DNA of 64,000 bases from RI-106 sp964496875. GTDB taxonomy: Bacteria; Cyanobacteriota; Vampirovibrionia; Obscuribacterales; Obscuribacteraceae. Shown here piece after piece: positions 1 through 7,412 of this stretch (positions are counted from its first letter, which is position 1; every line of letters begins with the position of its first letter). The notes below the pieces were generated by a model. It searched no databases and was not told the DNA's origin. It saw only the letters and a program-made list of their open reading frames with translations. Made by a program: the position numbers and the translations under genes. Location of the stretch: positions 10,126 to 74,125 of the forward strand of contig CAZCBH010000015.1 in assembly GCA_964496875.1 (NCBI GenBank), written 5' to 3'.

Positions 1-168
1 GGAGCGGCGCGGGAAGAGCGTTTGAAGTCACTTGTACTTGCTGAGATGAAAACCGCCAATCGGGTTTATATGAGCTATCTCGATCCTCGGGTCAAGGAAT
101 TGCCCGATGAAGAAGCGCAGGGATGCCCCTTTTTACCTCGAAAGAATCTGTTCAATTTGTTCAAATAG
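1..168 (+). CDS. C-terminal end of an unrecognised protein (partial)
   Basis: The reading frame is open from the first base and stops at TAG 166-168, giving 55 C-terminal residues that end in a basic and aromatic tail (KNLFNLFK). The start lies outside the window. No motif is recognisable. It reads toward the small membrane gene at 251 on the same strand. Seen: an open frame with plausible composition. Not known: family or function. Confidence 0.4.
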   Translation, partial: GAAREERLKSLVLAEMKTANRVYMSYLDPRVKELPDEEAQGCPFLPRKNLFNLFK

Positions 169-250
169 ATCAAATTCTGAGTCTTTGCCTGCCTGTATAA
201 TAGAAATCAGGTAGCCCGTGCCACTTTTGACATTGTAGGGCATTGTCGCC

Positions 251-505
251 ATGGAAGCGTCGATAGAGAAGCGATTGAATCCGAAGAGTCTTCTGATAGC
301 CTTGGGAGCATTTATTGTTGTCAGTCTTTTATATGTTCAGGTGATCATCGCTTTTTTAGATGGTGTCACCCGCGATGCCGAGTCACGCGCCTCTAACAGC
401 AATGTACAGAATTTTATCAGCGGAAAGTCTACGAGTCTAAACGGTTATGATAGCGCTTCCGGACCTTCATATTTGTATTCTGGTTCTAATTCTGGCCGGA
501 AGTGA
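251..505 (+). CDS. small single-pass membrane protein, hypothetical
   Basis: This encodes 84 residues. A charged N-terminus precedes one hydrophobic segment at about residues 13-36, followed by a Ser/Asn/Gly-rich polar tail of about 45 residues. This fits a small bitopic membrane protein or an uncleaved signal anchor. The ribosome binding site is weak (AGGG about 11 nt before the ATG). No family is recognised. It precedes the release-factor-like gene on the same strand, but 76 bp separate them and no functional link can be claimed. Confidence 0.5.
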   Translation: MEASIEKRLNPKSLLIALGAFIVVSLLYVQVIIAFLDGVTRDAESRASNSNVQNFISGKSTSLNGYDSASGPSYLYSGSNSGRK

Positions 506-567
506 AGTATCTTTACTCGGGTCGTTTTCGATCTTGACGGTCGTGGTAGAATGATCTTCTCACCCAG

Positions 568-575
568 AGGAGGTG
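568..575 (+). promoter_or_regulatory. strong Shine-Dalgarno for the frameshifted release factor gene
   Basis: AGGAGGTG lies 6 nt before ATG 582. It is the best ribosome binding site in this interval and marks 582 as the real initiation site, although that frame hits TAG at 639. It is the main argument that the downstream frame is reached by frameshifting rather than by a separate start. Confidence 0.65.
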
Positions 576-581
576 CTGATT

Positions 582-1326
582 ATGTCCAAGAAAATGAATA
601 AAAACTGCATTGTAGGCGCTGAGAAGTCACACCGACTTTAGCCTTCTGCTGGACATACACGCCGGTGAGGGTGGACAGGACTCGAAGAATTTCGCAAGAG
701 AATTGATGACAGCGTATTGCAAGTACGCTGGCGCAAATCGCTTTGATTGCGAGATTGTCTATGACTCTGATAGCTCCTGGTCTCTTCTTGTGAAGGGCCG
801 GGGCTGCTGGGAAGCATTCGAAGGAGAGTCGGGTAAACACGTTGTTACCCGGGTACCGGCGAGTGAATCCCGGGGGCGTCGTCACACATCGACGGTGGCA
901 GTGGCGGTACTACCGATGTCGGAGGGGGCAGGCACCAACCCGGGCGCATTGTTCTCTCTCGATGAGGTGGAGGTCATTACCCAGCGCGGTCATGGCAAAG
1001 GTGGTCAACATCAGAACAAGGTAGAGACCGCTGTTCGAGTCATCCACAAAGACACCGGTATAAGTGTATTTATAAACGGCAGGAGCCAGCAAAGGAACAA
1101 ACAGCTTGCCCTTCAGATTCTCCAGGCGCGGGTTGAAGAGCTGCAGAGCGAAGCCGCCAGCGAGACGCAACGAAGGTTGAAGTCCGACCAGATAGGCTCT
1201 GGAAGCCGCAGTGGTCGAATCCGCACTTACAACTTTGTTCGTTCTTTTGTTGTCGACCATCGCACCGGCAGGAAGACCCCGCGGTTAGATCAAGTCATGA
1301 AAGGGAGGTTCGATCTGCTTATGTAA
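582..1326 (+). CDS. short RF1-like peptide chain release factor (RF-H type), putative +1 programmed frameshift
   Basis: Class I release factor family, which catalyses peptidyl-tRNA hydrolysis on the ribosome. ATG 582, behind a strong Shine-Dalgarno, reads 19 codons and meets TAG at 639-641. The release factor homology continues in the +1 frame from AGC 640 (LDIHAGEGG matches the conserved start of the RF central domain) to the stop at 1326. Conserved landmarks are GRRHTST, the catalytic GGQ at nt 1000-1008, and an RF1-type PxT-like tripeptide (PAS) at 856-864, suggesting UAG/UAA specificity. The N-terminal RF domain 1 is absent, as in RF-H. Without frameshifting, the nearest ATG in the +1 frame is 703, which would cut into the conserved domain; only CTG codons lie earlier. 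A sequencing or assembly indel is the main alternative. Confidence 0.75.
636..642 (+). other. putative +1 frameshift site CTT-TAG-C
   Basis: In the frame of ATG 582 the sequence reads CTT TAG C. The well-known prfB (RF2) site is CTT TGA C, where slow termination lets the Leu-tRNA slip from CUU to UUU. The same one-base slip here joins exactly to the conserved RF frame. The stop is UAG rather than UGA, which would fit autoregulation by an RF1-type factor. No good internal Shine-Dalgarno is seen at the prfB-like spacing; the closest purine run (GAGAAG) ends about 9 nt upstream. Confidence 0.5.
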
Positions 1327-1336
1327 TTTTATGAAA

Positions 1337-3127
1337 TCATCTTTTGTATTTTGAAAGATAATTGAGCATGTCGTAGGCGCCGATGTTGCCGCTCAATCTC
1401 TCGCTGGGAGTGAAGCGGTAACTTCCGTCTGCGCCCTGAGTGACGTTTCCTATCAGTGTCGTCGGCACTGAGGAGATGCCGTACTGCTGCGCCAGTTCGG
1501 GGTTGGCGTCGACATCTACTTTGGTGAAGACGTCGTTCTCTTTCATGTGGTTCTGGACATTGCCGTTGTTCCAGGTGCCTGCTTCCATGGCGCGACAGGG
1601 ACCGCACCAGCTTGCTCCGAATTTCATGACCATCGGTCGGCCGGTTTTGGCTGCCACTTCCATCGCCTGTTGTACTTCTGAGCCATTGAATTGTTTGTCT
1701 CTGGCGAGCTGCTCCAGGCGCGCCTTTTCTTCTGCCTCTTTACGCTCGGCTTCCGTCCTTTCTTGATCCTCTCTGTCTCTGCCGTCGTCAGTATCGTCTG
1801 TAGTATCGGGATTGTCCTCCGGATTTTGGTCCGGGTTCGGGTTCGGGCGGTTGTCGCCGGGATTGTCGTCGGCGGTCGGTGGCGGTCCGTCCGTTCCGGG
1901 CGGTCGGTTGTCCGTGGGGTTGTCCACAGCCGGCGGACCGGGCTGCGGCGGTTGTACGTCGGGACTATTGTCTTTTCGAAGATCCAGGGTAGAGCGTTTT
2001 GCGTATTGCATCTGCTCTCGCATAATATTGGTTATCTCGCTTCTTCCGCCCTGGAAGGTCGCTACGGAGCTACCCAGGCCGAAGCTGCCGTCGGCTCTCT
2101 GTTCGACATTGTAGATGCCGGTGAAGGCCAGATTGGCGTCGGATTTGCCGTCGGCGCCCAGACCGCGCCCATCTTCCTCGCTTCGGCGTGCCACCTGACC
2201 GAGGTCAGAGTTGGGGTCCAGGGTGTCGGTGTCTGCGTACATGAAGACAGCGTCTCCATCGTTCATGTTTGCTTGTAGAGTCTGGCCGGTCTGCAATTGG
2301 GTGTCTCTGGCGGATTGAGATCCGAATACTACCACCACCGGTTTGCCCTGTTCGGCGGCCTGCCGCAATGCGTCTTGATATTGTTGTTCTAGTGAGCGTT
2401 CACCACTATCGGCGTCATTATCTCCGGCGGCATCGCCTTCTCCTTCACCGGCGCTATCGCCTTCATCTGCGCCTTCGTTTTCTTCGTTGGCGGCGGCAGC
2501 GGAGCTTTCGTCTTTGGCCGGCTCACCGCCATCTTGATTGCCTTCACCGCGGGCAGTGTCGCCATTGCTTTCTTCATTATTATCTGTGTTGCCGTCTTTG
2601 ATCTCTTCTTCTTCGACCGCGCCTTCGGGCGGTTTGCGATCTGATGGGCTTGCCGGCTCTCCTTCGGGGTTGTTCTCCGAATTGGTGCTGTCCTGACCCT
2701 GGCCTTCCGGCGAAGATGGATCGTTGCCGTTCTCGCCATTTCCTGATTCCGGTCCGGTGTCTTTATTTTCCTCCGGTTTCTGCGGTTGCTCAGACTGGTC
2801 CGAGGAATCTTTCTTAGCGTTGCCCAGGTTGCTGTAAGAGAATCCCGATTTTTCTATAGCTTCGGTATAGTCTTCTCGGTTGTCCCCCCATTTATTTTCC
2901 ACCGGATTTATAGTGCCGGTGATTTCTAGATTGGGTAGATTCGAATCACCGGGACCGCTGGTGCTGTCCCCTCTAGTTGGGCAGACTCCGCCTGGGCAGC
3001 TGCCCATGCTGCGGTCACCTAGCAGCTCGGCCGGGTCGCCGAAGTCTGCGTAGTTCTGTTGTTCATAAGAATTGCTGTTCGGGCGCTCGACATACTGATC
3101 CGTAGCGCCCCTGGAGGGATTAGGCAT
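1337..3127 (-). CDS. large double-thioredoxin-like protein with acidic disordered linkers
   Basis: This encodes 596 residues. The C-terminal ~120 residues are a thioredoxin fold with an intact WCGPC motif (FGASWCGPCRAME) and the cis-Pro region SSVPTTLI. A second, degenerate thioredoxin-like segment lies in the middle (GKPVVVVFGSQSARD) and lacks the CxxC. The rest is low-complexity Glu/Asp/Gly/Asn-rich and Pro-rich sequence. The N-terminus has SCPGGVC but no signal peptide, so the location is unclear. The C-terminal domain probably does disulfide exchange; the middle domain is probably structural. Normal thioredoxins are about 105 residues. It ends 11 bp from the convergent release factor gene. 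Confidence 0.8.
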   Translation of the reverse strand: MPNPSRGATDQYVERPNSNSYEQQNYADFGDPAELLGDRSMGSCPGGVCPTRGDSTSGPGDSNLPNLEITGTINPVENKWGDNREDYTEAIEKSGFSYSNLGNAKKDSSDQSEQPQKPEENKDTGPESGNGENGNDPSSPEGQGQDSTNSENNPEGEPASPSDRKPPEGAVEEEEIKDGNTDNNEESNGDTARGEGNQDGGEPAKDESSAAAANEENEGADEGDSAGEGEGDAAGDNDADSGERSLEQQYQDALRQAAEQGKPVVVVFGSQSARDTQLQTGQTLQANMNDGDAVFMYADTDTLDPNSDLGQVARRSEEDGRGLGADGKSDANLAFTGIYNVEQRADGSFGLGSSVATFQGGRSEITNIMREQMQYAKRSTLDLRKDNSPDVQPPQPGPPAVDNPTDNRPPGTDGPPPTADDNPGDNRPNPNPDQNPEDNPDTTDDTDDGRDREDQERTEAERKEAEEKARLEQLARDKQFNGSEVQQAMEVAAKTGRPMVMKFGASWCGPCRAMEAGTWNNGNVQNHMKENDVFTKVDVDANPELAQQYGISSVPTTLIGNVTQGADGSYRFTPSERLSGNIGAYDMLNYLSKYKR

Positions 3128-3295
3128 CTTAAAGGAACCTTGGGAAATCAGGAGAAATCAGGATTTATTCAGGATAAATACAAAAAGCTCTTGGATATCG
3201 GAAGGGGAGTAAATTTGCCTTGCGGCATAACATAGAAAGGATTTGGCGGACTGATTAATGATATCGATGATATGTGGCCAAAATGTACCTTTTAT

Positions 3296-3319
3296 TTTCA
3301 ATTTCAATTTCAATTTCAA
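3296..3319 (+). repeat. short TTTCAA tandem repeat
   Basis: Four perfect TTTCAA hexamers lie in the 317-bp non-coding stretch 3128-3444, between the start of the thioredoxin-like gene and the end of the next minus-strand gene. Nothing else recognisable was seen in that stretch. Confidence 0.6.
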
Positions 3320-3444
3320 TCTCGGTCTCAGGCTCTGTCGGTGGACAGGTTGAAGCTGAAGGTCCGACCCGATTCTTTGTTGTTGCGAACACCTATCTCT
3401 TTGCCGCGGCGTTCAATATGCTTGGAGAATAGAGAAAATTCTGG

Positions 3445-4005
3445 TTAGCCGACAAATATCAAAGTGATGAATATGCCAACACAAACAATCATGAAGACAA
3501 TGTCCCAGATTGTGAATCGCGATGCTATTTGCGCATTGGGGCGAAGTTCTCTATTCAGCAATAGCATTTTGCGCTGAATGATGGAGAGTATAAAAAGTGA
3601 TAAAAGTTGACAGCCGAACGCGCCAAAACCCACCAGTACAAGGGTCTCATCTGTGACTTTATCCGACATTCGATCCAGTATTTTAGCGGCGCTAACCAGC
3701 AAGAAATAGATCCAGGCAAGGGCCCATTTATGTGTTCTGATCGGATGGTTGCTCTCGGCAGCCTTGTTTTCCAGTCCCTGCATCATACTAAAGAAGGAAA
3801 GAGGCAAGAAAATGCACCAGATTATGGCCGCTAATCTGGAGTCACTGGGCACATGTAGTGCACGGAAGTTCTTGTACGACCAGTAGAAAAGATAGAGTCC
3901 ACCGGTGAAAACACCCATGAGCCAGAACTTCAGGCTGGATACCGGATATCCGATGGGGCTATGGGGGTTGGGGCTGCCTGGATCCATCTGATTAAAGTTC
4001 GTCAT
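3445..4005 (-). CDS. polytopic membrane protein, hypothetical (DUF4234-like)
   Basis: This encodes about 186 residues with four predicted membrane segments. The first contains FTGGLYLFYWSYKNF, which resembles the N-terminal helix of DUF4234-type small membrane proteins. A Pro/Asn-rich cytoplasmic leader precedes it. The start is placed at ATG 4005 because GGAAGGA sits 5 nt upstream; a GTG at 4020 would overlap that ribosome binding site. Function unknown. It is followed on the same strand by the two-zinc-ribbon protein upstream at 4079-4546, with no obvious coupling. Confidence 0.65.
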   Translation of the reverse strand: MTNFNQMDPGSPNPHSPIGYPVSSLKFWLMGVFTGGLYLFYWSYKNFRALHVPSDSRLAAIIWCIFLPLSFFSMMQGLENKAAESNHPIRTHKWALAWIYFLLVSAAKILDRMSDKVTDETLVLVGFGAFGCQLLSLFILSIIQRKMLLLNRELRPNAQIASRFTIWDIVFMIVCVGIFITLIFVG

Positions 4006-4078
4006 CTGTCTTCCTTCCACCTGGTATCTAAAATAGTATCATTTCAAATCTTTTGGTCCTCGCCACCTTTCATCTCAT

Positions 4079-4546
4079 TCAATCTTTGGAGTCGGTTCCA
4101 TAGTTCGGTTCCGGTAAATCGAGGGCTATTGAAGCGGATTTCAGAGGATTGCCTGGCGGCAGTTTTGCTCTTGATCCCGCACCGGCTGGAGGTTCCAATA
4201 ATTTCCAGGACCAGTCGAGCGTCCAGTCATACGCCCAGGTCAGATTGAACTGACAGATTTCGCAGGTCAAGAGATCGTTGTTTGCTTGCAGGCGATGTCC
4301 CCGATCACAGACAAAAGGGAGAAAAGTTTCTGAGTCTTGATATGCAGCAAGAGACTGAACCTGAGAGTCGGTCCAGTGTGCCTCGATTCTATTTTCGATC
4401 TCCTCTTCGGAGACGACCTTGCCTTTTCCCAGGGATTGGCAACTTTCGCAGATGGGATAGTTCATATGCGGCAGCAATCTGGCGCAATTTTGCTCCAGTT
4501 TTTGACATATCCGGCAGAAAGCCCTAAATGTTTTGGTGTTGCTCAT
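4079..4546 (-). CDS. small protein with two zinc-ribbon-like CxxC pairs, hypothetical
   Basis: This encodes 155 residues. CRIC and CESC near the N-terminus could form one zinc knuckle, and CDRGH plus CEIC in the middle another. The C-terminal third is Trp- and Pro-rich and looks disordered. No family is recognised. The Cys pairing is seen directly; zinc binding is inferred. Opposite-strand frames across the same DNA have no coherent motifs and are treated as shadows. Confidence 0.6.
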   Translation of the reverse strand: MSNTKTFRAFCRICQKLEQNCARLLPHMNYPICESCQSLGKGKVVSEEEIENRIEAHWTDSQVQSLAAYQDSETFLPFVCDRGHRLQANNDLLTCEICQFNLTWAYDWTLDWSWKLLEPPAGAGSRAKLPPGNPLKSASIALDLPEPNYGTDSKD

Positions 4547-4658
4547 CGATACTTCGAATTTACCATGGAGATTGATGCACCATCAGGAGATGGGCTTGGT
4601 TAATTCTGCCGTTTAATTTTTTCGATGGAATCGTCCTGGTTTCAATTCACCTTTTTCA

Positions 4659-4692
4659 GTTAGAAAGAAAAACTCGGGTTTTTCTTTCTAAC
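4659..4692. repeat. palindromic element, copy 1 of 3
   Basis: Two perfect 15-bp arms (GTTAGAAAGAAAAAC and its complement) flank a 4-nt loop. The core AGAAAGAAAAA recurs at 47998-48037 and 61423-61470 and nowhere else that I saw. Copy 1 lies between divergently oriented genes (4546 minus and 4794 plus), where a terminator would serve neither gene. This argues for a repeated palindromic element or a regulatory site. Confidence 0.8.
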
Positions 4693-4793
4693 CGGAAATC
4701 TTAATTGGGGAAAAGGTTTTCGGCTTTCCTTCTCTTGTTCGTCGCAAAAAGCTGGGGTTAGAGATTTAATTGTTAAAAGGCTAGAATCGTACT

Positions 4794-5654
4794 ATGAAGA
4801 TCTCTCTTTCTCTATTATTGATCAGTTTCGCCCTTTCGCTGATGACCCCGGCAAACGCGAATTCAGCTGACTGCGATGATAAATCGTCTCCGGATATTAC
4901 TCACCAATTACTGCAATCGATTCTGGAAATAGCAAGCAAAAAGGGTGTAGGGACTAGCTCTTACGAGAAGCATATTCAAAGTATCGAGAAAGATGCAAGT
5001 CTCGATCAGACCCAAAAGCAAGACGCTCTAGAGGGTGTCTATCAGGCATTGGCAGATCAGATGAGCTGGTCTAGGAGCGCCCCGGCGGAGAAAGCAACCT
5101 GGTCTAAATTTGCCAAAGCTTTGGTCGATCTGATACCAGACTGGAAAGTGATGCCAGAGTCTTCATCAACTTTTCGGGTGTCGGTGAAGGTGCATGGAGA
5201 TGGCAGCATCTCAGATTTGAAACAGCTTAGCTCTTCGGGCTCTACCGATCTGGATAAACTGATTTTGGACAAAATCTCAAAAATAGGTCGGCTCCCAGAG
5301 ATTCCCTCTACCTTGATTTTTTCTTCTGGTGCTCAAAGAGTGTTGTCTCTTCGTCTGGAGTATCGATCAAGCGAACTGCGACTGCTTTTCTATCAGCCCT
5401 ATGCCAGTAACAGCTTTCACGAGAGAGCTTCTGCTATTGCAATTTGTCGAGACAGAGGCGATTTGCTGCCTCGGGGAAGTCGCCGCAACGGAGCTTCTGG
5501 GAGCAGTCAATACCTGAACCTGATTATCTATCCCACCGACATGGATATGGATAGTCTCTCTTTTCCTTTTGAAGATTCTGAATCTCGCTCGCAATGGCAG
5601 GATTATAGAATTCCAGGATCCCATCCCGAAATCTGGCATAAATCCCCAGAGTAG
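4794..5654 (+). CDS. exported protein with TonB-C-like domain, hypothetical
   Basis: This encodes 286 residues. A clear Sec signal peptide (residues 1-22, cleavage after ANA) precedes a helical region. A domain at about residues 125-185 resembles the C-terminal domain of TonB/TolA-like proteins: FRVSVKVHGDGSIS, then SSGSTDLDK, then LPEIPS. There is no membrane anchor apart from the signal and no ExbB/ExbD nearby, so energy transduction is unlikely. The last 90 residues are unrecognised. A periplasmic location is inferred. Confidence 0.65.
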   Translation: MKISLSLLLISFALSLMTPANANSADCDDKSSPDITHQLLQSILEIASKKGVGTSSYEKHIQSIEKDASLDQTQKQDALEGVYQALADQMSWSRSAPAEKATWSKFAKALVDLIPDWKVMPESSSTFRVSVKVHGDGSISDLKQLSSSGSTDLDKLILDKISKIGRLPEIPSTLIFSSGAQRVLSLRLEYRSSELRLLFYQPYASNSFHERASAIAICRDRGDLLPRGSRRNGASGSSQYLNLIIYPTDMDMDSLSFPFEDSESRSQWQDYRIPGSHPEIWHKSPE

Positions 5655-5668
5655 GATATAGATCTTAG

Positions 5669-5803
5669 ATGGATATTCATATGATGGGCTTTCTTCTGAA
5701 TTACTCAGATTCGCTCCAGATCTTCGCTCTCTGCTTTGTCATTCTCAGCATTTTTATTTGTATTCTCTGCTGGTATCAGTCTAAGGACGACTACCATCCA
5801 TGA
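5669..5803 (+). CDS. possible 44-aa single-pass membrane peptide
   Basis: An ATG-started frame begins 14 bp after the TonB-C-like gene and encodes 44 residues with one strongly hydrophobic helix (about residues 18-36) and a charged tail (QSKDDYHP). The ribosome binding site is weak (AGGA about 12 nt upstream). Hydrophobicity and the tight spacing suggest a co-transcribed small membrane protein, but a chance frame cannot be excluded. Confidence 0.3.
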   Translation: MDIHMMGFLLNYSDSLQIFALCFVILSIFICILCWYQSKDDYHP

Positions 5804-5842
5804 AACTTTCCGAGCTTGCCTCGGCAGATCGCCGCATCCGCG

Positions 5843-6625
5843 CTATTTCTTCTCTGTCTCACCTTTAAGGTAGCGGTCCGGATCTACAGGCTTGACGCGT
5901 TCAGCGGGTTTAATCTGCTCCACAGGCTTAGCATGCATCGGTTTAATGCGCTGATGCTGCTGCGCCCCGTAGAGTGATACGTAGAGGTCTTTGAGTGAGA
6001 TCTCGTCGTCACCTCTCGCTATAGCGTCGAATTTCTGCCCTATGGCAGAGATAATTCTCCCCTCTTTGGGATTCAATTGCGGGTTCTTGAGAGATTGCTC
6101 TATTTCTTGTCGAGTCAGTTGACCGTTGCCATCGGCATCGATTTTATCGAAGAGTGGCGACCGCAGCTCTTGTTTATGGAGACCATTGTTCATTGCGTGC
6201 AGATCTTTGTTATAGGCTGTGAGTTCCGGGATTGATATCATCCCGTCTTTGTCGGCGATCGCATCGAAGTTTGCCAGCGCTTTGCCCATGAGATAGTCAT
6301 CAACTTTTTTATGATCACCATCGGCCTGCCATTGTTCTATCTCTTTGCGAGTCAGTTGTTTGTCTCCATCGAGATCGGCTTCTCCCACCAGCCGAGCGGC
6401 GGGGTTCTTCTCTACCGGCTTGACACCGTTGGCGGCATCGGACCCATAGTCAGAAAACGAAATCACCGGCATGTTGTCGAGGGCTGCGCCTCCGCATTTG
6501 ATACCGGGTCCTCCACCCATGCATTTTGTCACCTCTTCCATCATCTTGTTTCCGGCTTTGGTACTAAGTTCACCGGCGTCTTTCTCCGGTACAAATTTTT
6601 CCGAACCATTAAAATCAACGACCAT
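5843..6625 (-). CDS. EF-hand domain protein
   Basis: This encodes about 260 residues with four EF-hand-like segments. Loops 1 (DLDGDKQLTRKE) and 3 (DADGNGQLTRQE) are canonical 12-residue calcium loops. Loops 2 and 4 lack the first Asp and are degenerate. The paired canonical/degenerate pattern suggests calcium-dependent structural or sensor behaviour. There is no signal peptide. The Pro/Lys-rich C-terminus repeats the motif KPV. The start is set at ATG 6625, behind TAGGAG, rather than 36 bp upstream. Confidence 0.8.
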   Translation of the reverse strand: MVVDFNGSEKFVPEKDAGELSTKAGNKMMEEVTKCMGGGPGIKCGGAALDNMPVISFSDYGSDAANGVKPVEKNPAARLVGEADLDGDKQLTRKEIEQWQADGDHKKVDDYLMGKALANFDAIADKDGMISIPELTAYNKDLHAMNNGLHKQELRSPLFDKIDADGNGQLTRQEIEQSLKNPQLNPKEGRIISAIGQKFDAIARGDDEISLKDLYVSLYGAQQHQRIKPMHAKPVEQIKPAERVKPVDPDRYLKGETEKK

Positions 6626-6870
6626 ATCTGAATCTCCTACGGTGCAATAAATTGCGAGCAACTTTGGTAACTCTAGTTTGCCCCTTTATCGTTTTGAATT
6701 GGTGACCGACTTGTTACCGACTTGTGACTGTGTATATACGCATATAAAGGAACAATGCAGGCGATCACGAGACCCTCACATTTGTTCTCTACTATTCTCT
6801 GCGTAGAGGAGATCGACTTCGTCGGTGCAGGAAAGATCCCCGAAGCAATAGCCTCTCTGGAGACAAGGAA

Positions 6871-7125
6871 ATGCCTAGAATAGATAAAGATCTGGTCCTG
6901 ACCATACTTGTGGTCGAATGCGCCGTCATTGCCATGTTCTTTGGATTGAAAGTAGACCACGATACCCTGGAAAGAGAGCTGGAGGTGGCAAGGCAGTATG
7001 AGACCGCCAATCCGGATTCTTTGGATTATCGAATTCTGAACAATACCAGTATCGCTCAGCCGGTCCGTGAGGATGTGGGCAACCCCATGTTCGATATCGC
7101 TATCGAGCATATGATAAGTAAGTGA
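6871..7125 (+). CDS. small membrane-anchored protein, hypothetical
   Basis: This encodes 84 residues with a single hydrophobic segment at about residues 8-26 (LVLTILVVECAVIAMFFGL), followed by a charged region (HDTLERELEVARQYE) likely to be helical. GGAG lies about 9 nt before the ATG. A frame on the opposite strand (6673-7179) overlaps it but has no membrane or domain pattern, so the plus-strand frame is preferred. The 287 bp after it hold no convincing gene. Confidence 0.5.
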   Translation: MPRIDKDLVLTILVVECAVIAMFFGLKVDHDTLERELEVARQYETANPDSLDYRILNNTSIAQPVREDVGNPMFDIAIEHMISK

Positions 7126-7412
7126 TCGCGAGTATCCGCCGCCACCCTTGACCACTGTTGTTTCGATAATGGTATCCAAAATGGTGCCGCCTTCTACCCT
7201 GGCGGCGCCAGCCTGCGTTGAAAGTAGCTCTTCGATTCTATTCTATTCCCAAGAAGCCCGGACGCATTTTTGTCGATCACTGGAATTCAAGGGGGCAGGC
7301 TGGGGCATCGCGCTGTATTATTGTTTTGAAACCAAATTGAATTGGGTTTCGGTTCGGAATCTATTTTAAGCTCTATCCGATCTGCCAGCGAAACTCCCAA
7401 GCTTCTCTAACC

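Noticed and set aside
6673..7179. 168-aa minus-strand reading frame
   Set aside because: It has no domain, signal or membrane pattern and overlaps the better-supported plus-strand membrane protein at 6871-7125.
7148..7369. 73-aa plus-strand frame after the small membrane protein
   Set aside because: Composition is irregular, there is no ribosome binding site and no recognisable pattern; treated as non-coding.
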